Position numbers and translations under genes: made by a program. The notes beneath the pieces were generated by a model, which had not been told where the DNA came from, ran no database searches, and saw only the letters and a program-made list of their open reading frames with translations. DNA of 64,000 bases from Aphis gossypii (taxonomy: Eukaryota > Arthropoda > Insecta > Hemiptera > Aphididae). The stretch spans positions 55,883,213 through 55,947,212 of the forward strand of contig NC_065531.1 in assembly GCF_020184175.1 (NCBI RefSeq), written 5' to 3'. Of this stretch, positions 52,451-62,653 are shown piece by piece. Each line of letters begins with the position of its first letter. Position 1 is the first letter of the stretch.

Positions 52451-54622
52451 TTCTCAGTAAATTGATTTAAGTACCGAAAAGTAATAAATTAAGTATTTAC
52501 ATATTAGTGTTTCGGGTAAATTTAAAAATAAAATGTAGGTAGCGATTTAATTTACGATAAAAATTTCGTACGGCCTATGGGTTTTGAACGAATTCGTCGT
52601 AGCAAATACTGCTCTAACTGATTCTTGTTATTAGACGACTACAAAAATGTACAATACTAAGAACATAAATTAAAAACAACAACAACAAATAGAGAATTAA
52701 TATAAATGCATTGATTTGCGACAATCATACCGTATCATTTTCCTGATAATTGTATAGGCGTAGAGCTATGCAAATCCTTTTATCTGTTGACATTACTTCA
52801 GAACGCAGTCGTTTTCAAAATTAAAAGTTATAAAATCACATCTCAGAATCTCTTCGTCACAACAAAGACCAAATAATTAATCATATTTAAGTATTAACAG
52901 TGAACACTTAGCATTACCCAAAGAACAACACGAGGAGGCTACTATAACTGTCCTCGTAATTTTTAAAAATCAATTTCATGATTATGATTTACACTTTTTT
53001 CTGTAATATTATTGCTTTCTTTCATAGTTTTCAAAAATACTTTACGCGGTTTTACACTACGTCATCACTTTATTTCACCCGAATACAATATTTGCGTTTT
53101 AATTTTGAAAATTTTTAATTCTCGTAAATTATAATTTAATTTTCTTTCTGGCTAAATGCAATTACAATTCGGACATCCATGTTGCCGAGTCTCGTGTGAA
53201 GCGAAGGAGACGTATTAAAATATTAGTAATCGTGATATACGTTAATATCGCGGCTTACATCATACAAAATTAAGGCGACAAACGTTCAGTTATTGCACCA
53301 ATAAATGCACAAGTGTTTAAAACAGATATCGATAAATTCAAGGGCACTGAAATATCGTGGGTGCAATTTACTAAATAAAAATTTATACTTGGTAATTACC
53401 TAATAACTGGGCTCAATTTAGACTTTACTATACTATTTTTACTACCTATTCACTGTGGGCAACATTTACAATCGCCCTAATATACTGCAAACTATTATTT
53501 TAATTCAGCATAGCATTATAATTGTGAAAAATCAAATATTTAAATCTAATATTTTTCTTAGATAGTAAATACTTGTAATACTAATTGATCATATTATTAT
53601 CAATATATGAAGTTAATAGGTACAAGATAGAAAAAACAAAAAAAGAGTGAAAAATGTTTTATTAAAAAACTAGTATAGATTTCAAAGCTAATCCGGTTAA
53701 TGCCAATAATGATCCAAACTTCCAAAACAAAAAAATATATCATAAGTTCGTTACAAGTACCTCATAATTTTTTTTAAGTTATATTTTTTATAATTTTTAA
53801 CTTAAAATTATTTAATTACTAAATAGTAATTTTAAAACTTGTCATAAATTATTTTTAGAAGCATTAGTTATAAGACAAATTTTTATTTTAAATGAAATTA
53901 AAGGATAATCGAACTTTAATCACAAAACAAAAAATACAAACATATTTTACTTAGGTAAATGAACAATTTTAAAACTAAAATTTAGGAGCTAAATATTTTT
54001 GTACATTAGGTGATAATTATTTTGTATATTAAGGCCGTTCTTTTTTTTTTTTTACAAAACAGTGAGCCGTTTGGGTCGTCCAGACCGTCGTTATAGGCGT
54101 ATAACTGAAACATGCGATGTGGTGATATATTTAAAGTTTAAACTATTTTATTTTCTGTATGTTAATATAGTTTAATAAGTCAAAAATGAACTATTTTCTT
54201 TATAATGAAAGTTCGACTCAATTATGTTACTTTGGGGAGACAGAGATTAAAAAGTCTAAATATATCCCATATCCTATAGAATTAGCAGAATTCTTATTTG
54301 TATCAATATTTAGTCTATGAGCACTATTTCTGTTCAATTCTCAGCAACAATTTTGTCTTTTAAAAGGCTTTTTCAAAATATGCTTAGTTGGCACTCGGAG
54401 GATTATAAGGATTTAGAATGATACATTTTAATCTGTAGGGAAGATTTTGGAACATTTTATGATAAATTTTAGATACTTAATTTATAAAATTTAATAATAA
54501 TTTTAAATTAGTTGAGTTTTTTAAGTAAGCAATTGAACAACATATTTTTCAATGAAACTAATGATTTGGTGGAATACGTAAAAAGTAATAAAATAAAATA
54601 AAGACATAGTTGCAAAATTTAA

Positions 54623-54628
54623 TTTATT
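54623..54628 (-). terminator. Candidate poly(A) signal of the ZAD zinc-finger gene
   Basis: TTTATT on the + strand is AATAAA on the - strand, about 400 bases past the stop codon at 55026. Assignment is by position only. Confidence 0.25.
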
Positions 54629-55025
54629 AATATAATTACACATAATAATAGAGTACTAGGACACAGCCTTAAAATAATATATTCAAAGTTTCAAACTATC
54701 AGTTTTCACTCAATGAATATGAATATATAACATTAATAACACCATAATATTCAAGTGTATAACACATTATACATAGTTTGCATTATGTATAGTTAAAATG
54801 AAACAACAATAATTAATAGTATATCATATTAATATTAATTTGTATCATGTTTGACAATTAGCAATATGTACATTGTACATGTATTGTAAAAAAATAATTT
54901 TATAATAATTCTATTTAGTAATAAGTATAATGAATTTAACAATAGTCTAAGACTTAATAAATTAACAAAACATTTTTTCCGTGGTAATTTATACGCGACA
55001 TTCGATTAAATCGATTGAAGTTTCA

Positions 55026-55580
55026 TCAAAGCATTGAACTACTTTCTGTTTCGTTTCCGTTTTCTGAGCTTTCATAACTGTTGGAGACATCATAACACAT
55101 TTCTTGTAGTTCTTTTATACTTACATTTTTATACTGTGGCGATTTATTATCAATGGAAATCACTATTTCGGAATTCTTCATTTGTGAATTGGTCCGTCGG
55201 GGAGGCTTATTATGAACATTGGTGTGCTTGAGCATATCATTCTTTTGTGTAAAACCACGTCCGCAAATTGGACATTTATAGGGTCTTTCACCGGTGTGTG
55301 TACGCATGTGAACACGCACTTTTTCGGGTCGCCCAAAGCGCTTTAAGCAGATCTCACATTGGAATGGCTTCACTGGTGCATGTACCATTTCATGCTGGCG
55401 TAAGTTTGCAAGGCAACGAAACGTAGCATTACACTGCTTACATCCAAATGGACGTTCGCCTGTATGAATACGCCTGTGAGTGTCACGTGTCAATTTTGAA
55501 TTGAATCCTTTGCCACAAAATTCGCAGTGATGAGTGGTCTCTCCTGTATGCGTCCGTTCGTGATACTGTTTTGATGAAAT
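55026..55580 (-). CDS. ZAD zinc-finger gene, last exon (fingers 5b-9)
   Basis: It encodes residues 305-488. It begins ISSKQYHERTHTGETTHHCE, completing finger 5, whose two cysteines lie in the previous exon. It contains fingers 6-9 (CEFCGKGF, CKQCNATF, CEICLKRF, CPICGRGF) and a tail rich in Ser and Glu, ending SSSML before TGA. Confidence 0.94.
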   Translation of the reverse strand: MSSKQYHERTHTGETTHHCEFCGKGFNSKLTRDTHRRIHTGERPFGCKQCNATFRCLANLRQHEMVHAPVKPFQCEICLKRFGRPEKVRVHMRTHTGERPYKCPICGRGFTQKNDMLKHTNVHNKPPRRTNSQMKNSEIVISIDNKSPQYKNVSIKELQEMCYDVSNSYESSENGNETESSSML

Positions 55581-58500
55581 CTACAACAATGTTATTTAAA
55601 ATAATATTTTTATGCTCTAAAATATTATATTTTAAATAATAATGCATAATGTATCTAGATTTGAGGTATAATACACTAATAATAACACGTGATAGGTACA
55701 CATCGTAACACATACCCAGTAATTATATTTTTAAACCATATAACTCTTTATTTCCCCAAGTAGAAATATTGAAACAATAAGTTATACACGTGCCCTTTAA
55801 AACTAAAAATTATTTATCTCTTTTAACTTTTGAATTATTACTTCAAAATCCTGTAGGTATATCATTATGAATATAATAATATATAAATATATACTCAATT
55901 AATACGACTTGGTAATAATTATACCAGATATTTTGAAATTGAATACCATTTTTAATCTAATGCTAGACAAGTATTAAAATACTTCAATACCTAGTTCAAT
56001 CAACTACGTAGTGATTGATTTCTTATTGTTCGTAATAAAATTACATTAGAACGTATAGACTACTTCAAATGCATAGCAGATATTGACCGTAAAAAAAACA
56101 AGAATGAATCACGTATCTAGTGGTTTTCTATGCAATCTATGCAATGTTTTCTCGTAAAACAAAATAGGTGCAAAAAATAAAGTTTTGGGTCACACCAACG
56201 TAATTAGGCGAGCCATCGAGTACAGCATTTTATCTAGGTTATTTATAAAGAACCCGTTTAACAACAATAGATTGTTCTAAATCTAAATTATATTTTAATT
56301 TATTTTGTTTTAAATACTTTAGAAATAAAAATACTCATGAGTCATGACTCATGCTCAACTAATGAAAATTATAAATGTTTTCAAAGATATAGATAAGAAA
56401 ATATTGATTAATTTTTATTTGGGTTTTACTAATATTTTTATTTAGAACTAAACTGTTAATTTTAAATGTAAAATAAATCTCCTATTCTATGTTATTGATA
56501 CTTATACAAATGCTGTAAAAATACGCAATATATGCCCAACACGATTACATTCCTCAATTTTGTTAAGGTAAAATGTATCTTCAGTGTTTGGCTTATAGTT
56601 AGAAAAACAGTTTTTTTTTTTAAGAAATAATCCACGGCATTGTGGTAATTGGATGTTACATTTGTATGTAGCATGTTTTGTTCAGAGGTAGCGGAATTCT
56701 GAAATATTTATGGGAAACAAGTTATTTCTATAACGGTAATTCATCCAAAAGGGGTTAATAAAGGTAATAATATAGGTATAAAACCTCTGTTTTAGATCGT
56801 TTTGTTAAACCATATAGTTCTATATATATTGAGTTAACGGCATTCAATATGTGTCTCCTAACTTACTTTTTAATAATAATTGTGATGTAGAATTAGAGCT
56901 ATTAAAATTGTACGGTGCTAAGTCTAGAAATTTAAACCATACATCTAGTGTATAGTAATCTGAATTATTGAAGCTTAGAATAAATTGTCATATCGATAAT
57001 AATCTAATAACTATAGAACAACTAGTATATTAAGTCATACACTAAAACTTATAAAAAAGTACAGTACCTGGATATCAAGCTGAGGCTTCAGAAATGGAAG
57101 AAACTAGCTTTCAAGATATTTTTTATTTTTATTTTCCTTCTGCTCCCAACTATATTTTCATTTTTACCCAACGACTCCATAATATTCCGTATCCCCCCCT
57201 TCAACCAATCCTATACTTTAACCCAGGAATCAGGGCCCGCCCTGTCATAATATGCGGCGCGCGATCACATTTAAAATTTAGCATGTATATTTTCTATTTC
57301 GATAAAATTAGTTAAGCCATCGCTATCGAAAATAAGCGATAAGATGAATTATAAATTATCTACCTGGCTACCTAGATATAAATGTTGGCTGTTGCCTGTT
57401 CGTAATCGATTGTAGATCGAGCATAATAATAATTTGTCATTTAAAATGAAATCATAAAAATTGTTATAAAACTGAATTTTTGTATAAAATACATGTTTTT
57501 ATTAAGAATGCGGCCTACAAGATTTTTTAAAAATAATACGTGGCCCGTTGCAAAAAAAGGTTGAAGACCCCTGCTCTAACCAGTTATTTTTGTGTCATTT
57601 TCTATTCTGTCAATACATCATTAATCTTCCTCTCGCTCGCTTTTTCCTTCTAGAAAAACCTCTATAGGCACCCTCATTAACCATCCCAAATATATTTTGC
57701 TCATTTTATTTACATTGATGCTATTCATATTATTATATGAGTAGCATCAATGTAAGTACCTACCCCTAATGAACTCATTTCTTATTCTAGCCTCTGCAGC
57801 ACTTCCTTCGCCAACTTTAGCATTTATATCTCAGTTACACTTTCTCTCTGTTCTGATTAAATGCCTACTGTCCAAAATTCCGAACTATATATGAATGATC
57901 TCACTATTGCTTTACAAGATCTTTCTTTTAATACGAGTATAAGAGGCATATATTAAATTATAAATATTTGAAATCCTTCTCAAGTTAATGTAGTATAATA
58001 TACTGATTTTACTAAAACATTTTATCGCTTTGATTATTATAAATTGATAAGTTTTATTTAGCTGTAGTTTTTTAAGCCTCTATAGTCTCAATTAAATTAA
58101 ACCGTAAACAAATTTTAAAATATTTAGTATCAAATCTTATGAGAACATATTTTCTGTGCTTTATAGTTTATTTAATAACGGTATTAAAATTATGATTGTC
58201 AACCCTTGTTTCTTTAATTTTTATGATGATTTTAAGGAATCCAGGACGAAAAGTCCATTTTAAAAAAAGTTGAACAAAAAGTCCGGATTCATTTTTTAAT
58301 TGTTGGACAAAAAATCCGAAAATATAATAAATTGTTAATTTCTATATACGCCACTGGCTTTCAGTGGTATTCAGTGGCGGAGGGATATAGGACAATTTGA
58401 AGCAATTATAGCTTCATATCTAATATAGGTAGGTGGTATAATTGTAACATCTCAAAACTATAACTGCCGTGACAAATATTATAATCAATATAATCTAATC

Positions 58501-60510
58501 TAGTAGCACCGCTACTAGTGGTATTGGTGTATTGCTATACCTATATAAATATAATAAATATAAATTACTGTAGAGTGTAGATAGTAAATATTATCAATAT
58601 TTTTTGAACAATAGTGAAATAAAGTCAATGCTCGAACATATTATAATCTTAAGTCTTAACCGATATTTTCTTATTTTAGTTTACGTATTTTATTTCCTCG
58701 ATTATTGATCCATTAGTCTTATAAAGAAAAACCGTTTATTCCTACAAGTATACCTATTAATTAATTTTGTTATTAATCGAAATAATAACTATAATTCATT
58801 CGACTCGGGACTGTTATTTATTACAATAATTAATTAATTAGTTATTTTTAGTTAATTAATGTTAGTCAACTGAGCAAATTATTGTGAAATAGAACTCTAA
58901 ATTTTTAAATTTCGATCAATGTCTTTCCATCTTTCAAACATTTCAACTTTTTATACTCAATTATTGATGAGAGGTTATAATTTTTTTTTTTATATACCAG
59001 ATGAGGATATTACATACTAGGCCACTAGAGCATCACCTTAAATAAAATTGTGTGCTGAATTTTCTACCATACATTGATAAACTGTAGTAGGTAAATTACC
59101 AAAAATTCTTTATAAATAAATAAGTACCTAATAATTTATTTATTTATTTTAATAAATAAAAAGAGTGTATGGTGAAATTAAATTGGTGACCTTTAAGCAC
59201 ATATTAGTACTTATTAATATTATAATATACTAACCTGAGAAAATGTTCTGTCACAATATTTGCATGCATGAGGTTTTTCACCAGTATGAGTACGTTGATG
59301 AATAGAAAAAGAAAGTCTGTTTGCCAACACTTTTCCACATTCTAAACAAGTAAATCTTTGACGATCAATTTTATGTTTGGCTAAATGATCAAGTAGTCCA
59401 GACACCCGATTAAACATAGTAGGGCAAAAGTCACAAAGATATTCATTTCGAGTGAAGTGTGTAGCAACATGACGCTCAAAATGCAACATAGATTCATATT
59501 TAGCAAAACAATGGAAGCATTCCAGTTCAGTGGGATTATGTTGAATGAATATGTGACGACGCATTTTGGTTTCCGAATCAAAAACACGCTGGCACTTGGA
59601 ACATTGAAATTTACCATTCTCCTCACCATCATCTTCCTCTAAACTTTTATCCATATCCAACTCATTTTCATCATCATATAGTTCATCATTACCAATATTA
59701 ACAACATCTACAGGTTCATACTAAAATAAAAATAACATTATTGTGATTAAATAATGTGTTAAATAAAAAAAAAATATCAATGAAAAAATCATCAAACAAA
59801 AAATAACAATACTTCTAAATATTCTTCTTTAACTGTAACAATTCCTCCACAATCATCTTCATCAGCAGAATTTATATCCATAATTCCCGTGGATTGTACA
59901 TTTTCTTGATCAATATCTTCCATATTTTCATCTTCATTATGTTCTATGTTTACCTGTTAAAATAAGAGTAAAAAATAAAATAAATACCGAAATATTGTCA
60001 AGTAATCAATGCTAAGTATACCAATAGACATATAATACAATTTTTTACACCTCTAAATTAAAGTATAAGAACATTATATTTTTTAGTTATGATTACATGA
60101 GTTATTATAGAACCAAGTATAGATAGTAAATACTTACAAAGGTATAGGAATTATTTTTTATTTGCTTTTTTTTCAAAACTTCTTCTAATGTTTTACTCAT
60201 CTCAATAGTTGATACAATTAAGCAATGACAATTTTCTAATCGGTTAACACACACATTACATAATTTGAGTGGTAAATTATCATTCCTAGAAACCTATAAT
60301 TGAAGTATAATAAGACAAAATTCAAAACACATAATTTATAAATATTCAAAATTCAAATAATAAACCAAGTTTTTTGTTTACTGTAATAGGAAGATAAGAA
60401 TTGATTTTTTCTTCTAGTTGTAAAGTCACTCCATCACGACCAAATATTTCAATATCCCCCGAGTTACCACAGGTACGGCAAATATCCCATCTATCTTTTT
60501 TTTTGTTCAT
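55026..60510 (-). CDS. ZAD domain protein with nine C2H2 zinc fingers
   Basis: Five exons (- strand): 60510-60382, 60293-60138, 59953-59813, 59720-59235, 55580-55026, all joined in phase 0 to 488 codons plus TGA. Residues 8-95 form a ZAD: WDICRTCGNSGDIEIFGRDG, then CNVC, with Cys 11, 14, 55 and 58 as zinc ligands and a leucine/charged C-terminal helix (STIEMSKTLEEVLKKKQ). ZADs are arthropod domains that mediate dimerisation. Residues 96-180 are acidic and probably disordered. Nine C2H2 fingers follow (about 182-427), four before and five partly or wholly in the last exon, with TGE[KR]P linkers between fingers 4-7 and 8-9. A Ser/Asn-rich tail ends the protein. A sequence-specific nuclear DNA-binding role is expected; targets are unknown. 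The start is the Met just before KKKDRWDICRTC; an earlier in-frame Met (60537) lies before a TTTTAG acceptor-like site. Confidence 0.92.
56336..56353. promoter_or_regulatory. Perfect 18-bp palindrome containing two AP-1-like sites
   Basis: CATGAGTCATGACTCATG is fully self-complementary and contains TGAGTCA and TGACTCA, the consensus of bZIP AP-1 factors, on both sides of a central ATG/CAT. It is intronic, so an enhancer role is a guess. Confidence 0.3.
57231..57573. mobile_element. hAT-like terminal sequences
   Basis: The right side ends ...GGTTGAAGACCCCTG at 57573; on the - strand this starts CAGGGGTCTTCAACC, a typical hAT end. The left side starts CAGGGCCCGCCCTG at 57231. The flanking 8-mers do not match, so these may be ends of two different elements or a rearranged copy. 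There is no transposase. Confidence 0.4.
57600..57960 (-). mobile_element. Degraded LINE reverse-transcriptase C-terminus
   Basis: On the - strand, scattered frames read YSSEFWTVGI (family 'YGSETWTL'), then RLE-stop-EMSSLGVGTYIDA (family 'RIRNEYIRGSLGV-SID'), then KYIWDG and KEKARGRLMMY (family 'LRWFGH' and 'RGRP-RW'). It is heavily decayed and interrupted by an inverted duplication at 57710-57755. Confidence 0.55.
57710..57755. repeat. 46-bp hairpin: inverted duplication inside a LINE fragment
   Basis: The arms TTACATTGATGCTATTCATA-T (57710-57730) and ATATGAGTAGCATCAATGTA-A (57735-57755) are complementary with one mismatch around a 4-nt loop. The LINE reading before and after the hairpin shows the same ...SID/ATTGATG segment, so the hairpin looks like a local inverted copy made after insertion. 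Confidence 0.7.
58244..58318. repeat. Three spaced GGAC-AAAA-TCC-type words
   Basis: GGACGAAAAGTCC (58244-58256), GAACAAAAAGTCCGG (from about 58272) and GGACAAAAAATCCG (from 58305) are related short inverted repeats spaced about 30 bases apart. They could be transposon subterminal repeats. The first is an imperfect palindrome with GGAC/GTCC arms. Confidence 0.35.
59235..59720 (-). CDS. ZAD zinc-finger gene, exon 4 (fingers 1-5a)
   Basis: It encodes residues 143-304. An acidic start (NDELYDDENELDMDKSLEED) precedes fingers 1-4 (CSKCQRVF, CFHCFAKY, CDFCPTMF, CLECGKVL) and the first half of finger 5 (CKYCDRTFSQ). The - strand donor is CAG followed by GTTAGT. Confidence 0.94.
59813..59953 (-). 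CDS. ZAD zinc-finger gene, exon 3 (acidic linker)
   Basis: It encodes residues 96-142, VNIEHNEDENMEDIDQENVQ, then CGGIVTVKEEYLE at its end. Rich in Asp, Glu and Asn, as expected for the linker between ZAD and fingers. Acceptor TAACAG, donor GTATTG, phase 0 at both ends. Confidence 0.85.
60138..60293 (-). CDS. ZAD zinc-finger gene, exon 2 (second half of ZAD)
   Basis: It encodes residues 44-95, VSRNDNLPLKLCNVCVNRLE, then NCHCLIVSTIEMSKTLEEVL and KKKQIKNNSYTF. LPLKLCNVC is the conserved second cysteine pair of the ZAD (Cys55, Cys58). Donor GTAAGT. Confidence 0.93.
60382..60510 (-). CDS. ZAD zinc-finger gene, exon 1 (start; first half of ZAD)
   Basis: It encodes residues 1-43, MNKKKDRWDICRTCGNSGDI, then EIFGRDGVTLQLEEKINSYL and PIT. 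CRTC supplies the first cysteine pair. The donor is GTAAAC at 60381. The Met at 60510 is preferred because a TTTTAG acceptor-like site lies just upstream, between it and the earlier Met. Confidence 0.88.
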
Positions 60511-62621
60511 TGTTTTTTTGTATAATCTAAAACACATATTTTATATTAATGATCATATTAATATACAATTTAAAGCAATTAAGAATTAATTGTGTATTGT
60601 AAGTTAAAAAAAACTTAAATAGTTTAATATGTACCTAAAACATTAATTCTATGATGATGCATTATAACTATTAGGCAAAATTTTTAAGTTTAATTGCTTA
60701 GATAATGTACCTAACAAATAAACAATAAATTAGGTAAAAACAATAGTTATCAATTAAAATATCATACAAGAAAAAATTTTCTCTAATAAATAATATCCTA
60801 TGATATTATGGTAGGTATATTTAAAACAACTCAACATTTTTAAGTTAGAGCCAAACACACCAATATCAGATGTTGCATAATGAAGTTAAATTAAAGTCTA
60901 CTCAAATGTTTTGTAAGAAAAGATTTTTGAAGACGTTCTAAATAATAATGTAGGTACAATAACATAGTTAAGTTGTTGGTTCAAAAATTGTGAGGCACCA
61001 GGTACAAATCTATGGGTATCATCCATGTGTCCTGCTCAATAAAGACGTGTAATATGTCAGCTGAACAAAATCTAAAAATTCTGTCTCTGCGACAAAAAAT
61101 GTCAAAAACATACAATTCAAAAAAAAATAAATACGAAAAATTTTTTCTAAGTGGTCAGTTGATAACAAATCAATATAGATCGCAATTTACAGCAAATATA
61201 AGTTTCATTTTTTTTTCCATTACCCACAACCCACATAATAAATTAACATCAATAAAAAGTAGTATAAAACGCAGAAACGTACGTCAAAATCTGACGTTAA
61301 CGTTTGCTAATCGCTAGTCGAGAGTCTAAAACTCTTAAAAATAGTGAATAAAGTCGTTAAAAACATAAAATCGAATACAGATTTGATAATTTGATTTGAG
61401 ACGTTTGAGTAAATCCAATGAAGTTTCAAACGTCACAAAAACCACTCAAAACTTCAAAGACATCGCAGCGACAAACGACAACACGACTACGAAAAACACA
61501 AAGAGCATCACAATGTACGCACAGTTGTGCGTTTTGATTCTGCAGTAGTAGTATTTTTTCTTTGTCTTTTACTCACCCAAGGAGAATTGATAAACCAAAC
61601 CGGTGAGTAGTACCGTAAAACAGTACCTCAGTCGAAGTTCCGGAAACCGCTTTTACACACACCGTTAAATGGAAGTTGATTTGGATTTTGGGCGGGCACG
61701 TTCAATAAAGCGAAAATTTACCGTCGTCGAATAAAGAAAACTGAGATTTCGTAGGAAAAACGTATTTTTGTCGAGGTATTGGAAAGATAAAATCACATCA
61801 TAATATATTAATATACAGAAATATGTACCAACTTATCATTTTTATTTCGTAATCATTTAGTATATATACAATTTACGTAGGATCAACCGCTATGTATGAC
61901 TAGGTCACCCCTCGCCATATTAACGACGCGTTTTTATTATTATTATTATTATTACTGCTGTTGTTGTGGCAAACAGTGTGCCCAACGAGTATTCTCTATT
62001 CAGAGAAAGATAGCAAGAAAAATCCATAACGATAATCGAATTCGAAAAAAAGTCGGCCAAACTTCTGAGTGAGTTAAGTTAGAAATCATACAAAATTAAT
62101 TTTTATTCCGACAGAATTTTTTTAAAGATGCATTCAAATTCATACAACTCTTATCAGCCGGTGCTCTAAAAGGAATTTAATATTTATTTCGATAATAGTC
62201 CCGCCGAAAATGAGCGTTCCCTTTATTATTATCTATGGTTGTGTAATATCTGATAAATGATAACACGTGTGGTGAGGACCGATTATAGAGAGTTTGTAGT
62301 CGTGAACTCGTAATATTCTTAACAATATTTATGAGTATGTGACGATCTGACCACTGACAATTAGTGTATAAGGTGTAATACTACTAATCCTAAAATCGTA
62401 AACAATGTCTTAACTGATGTATTACTACACGATCTTTTATACGTAAATTATAACAACATTAATTATTGTCTTCAAATGTACAAATTCCGAAGATCATTGG
62501 AAGGTAATGATTGGTCGTTGATGGTGTCCTGCGGTGTTTCTGTTCTTCGGCACAATTAGATCGTCGCCTGAACGAAAAATACATTTATACTGTTCCATGT
62601 GTGGGGGGACACTATTGTACC
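60511..62621. promoter_or_regulatory. Divergent upstream region of the ZAD gene and SMG7
   Basis: About 2.1 kb separate the two start codons. The middle (61440-62080) is somewhat GC-richer and includes CCCTCGCCATATTAACGACGCG and an ATT trinucleotide run near 61937-61954, then CTGCTGTTGTTGTGG. The frame open at 61012-61317 is Lys/Asn-rich and matches nothing known. Before SMG7 the frame is open from 62511 but has no earlier in-frame ATG. Promoters of both genes must lie here or in unseen 5' exons. Confidence 0.5.
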
Positions 62622-62653
62622 ATGGTGTCCATCGCGGCCATCCAAACATTAAA
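62622..62653 (+). CDS. SMG7: SMG7 exon 1
   Basis: It encodes MVSIAAIQTLK (last codon split). The start is in a strong context (ACCATGG). The donor is GTACGA at 62654. The downstream 74-nt intron ends TTCTAG. This exon is the least certain of the five because N-terminal similarity is weak. Confidence 0.75.

Larger units (their letters stand above)
46482..55025. other. 8.5-kb intergenic region between convergent genes
   Basis: It holds the 3' untranslated regions of the GARNL3-like gene (+) and the ZAD zinc-finger gene (-). GC-richer patches occur at 48880-49060 and 52140-52450. A purely chance-looking frame at 51341-51532 was ignored. A candidate - strand poly(A) signal lies at 54623-54628. 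No RNA gene or protein exon can be supported. Confidence 0.65.
55581..59234 (-). other. Large intron 4 (3.7 kb) of the ZAD zinc-finger gene
   Basis: On the - strand the donor is GTTAGT and the acceptor TTGTAG. It splits finger 5. It carries an AP-1-like palindrome (56336-56353), hAT-like ends (57231-57573), a LINE fragment lying in the sense of the gene (57600-57960) and a cluster of GGAC-AAAA-TCC words (58244-58318). The other introns of this gene are short (88, 184 and 92 nt). Confidence 0.85.

Noticed and set aside
61012..61317. 101-codon + strand frame between the ZAD gene and SMG7
   Set aside because: Lys/Asn/Ser-rich, no recognisable domain, in a probable promoter region.
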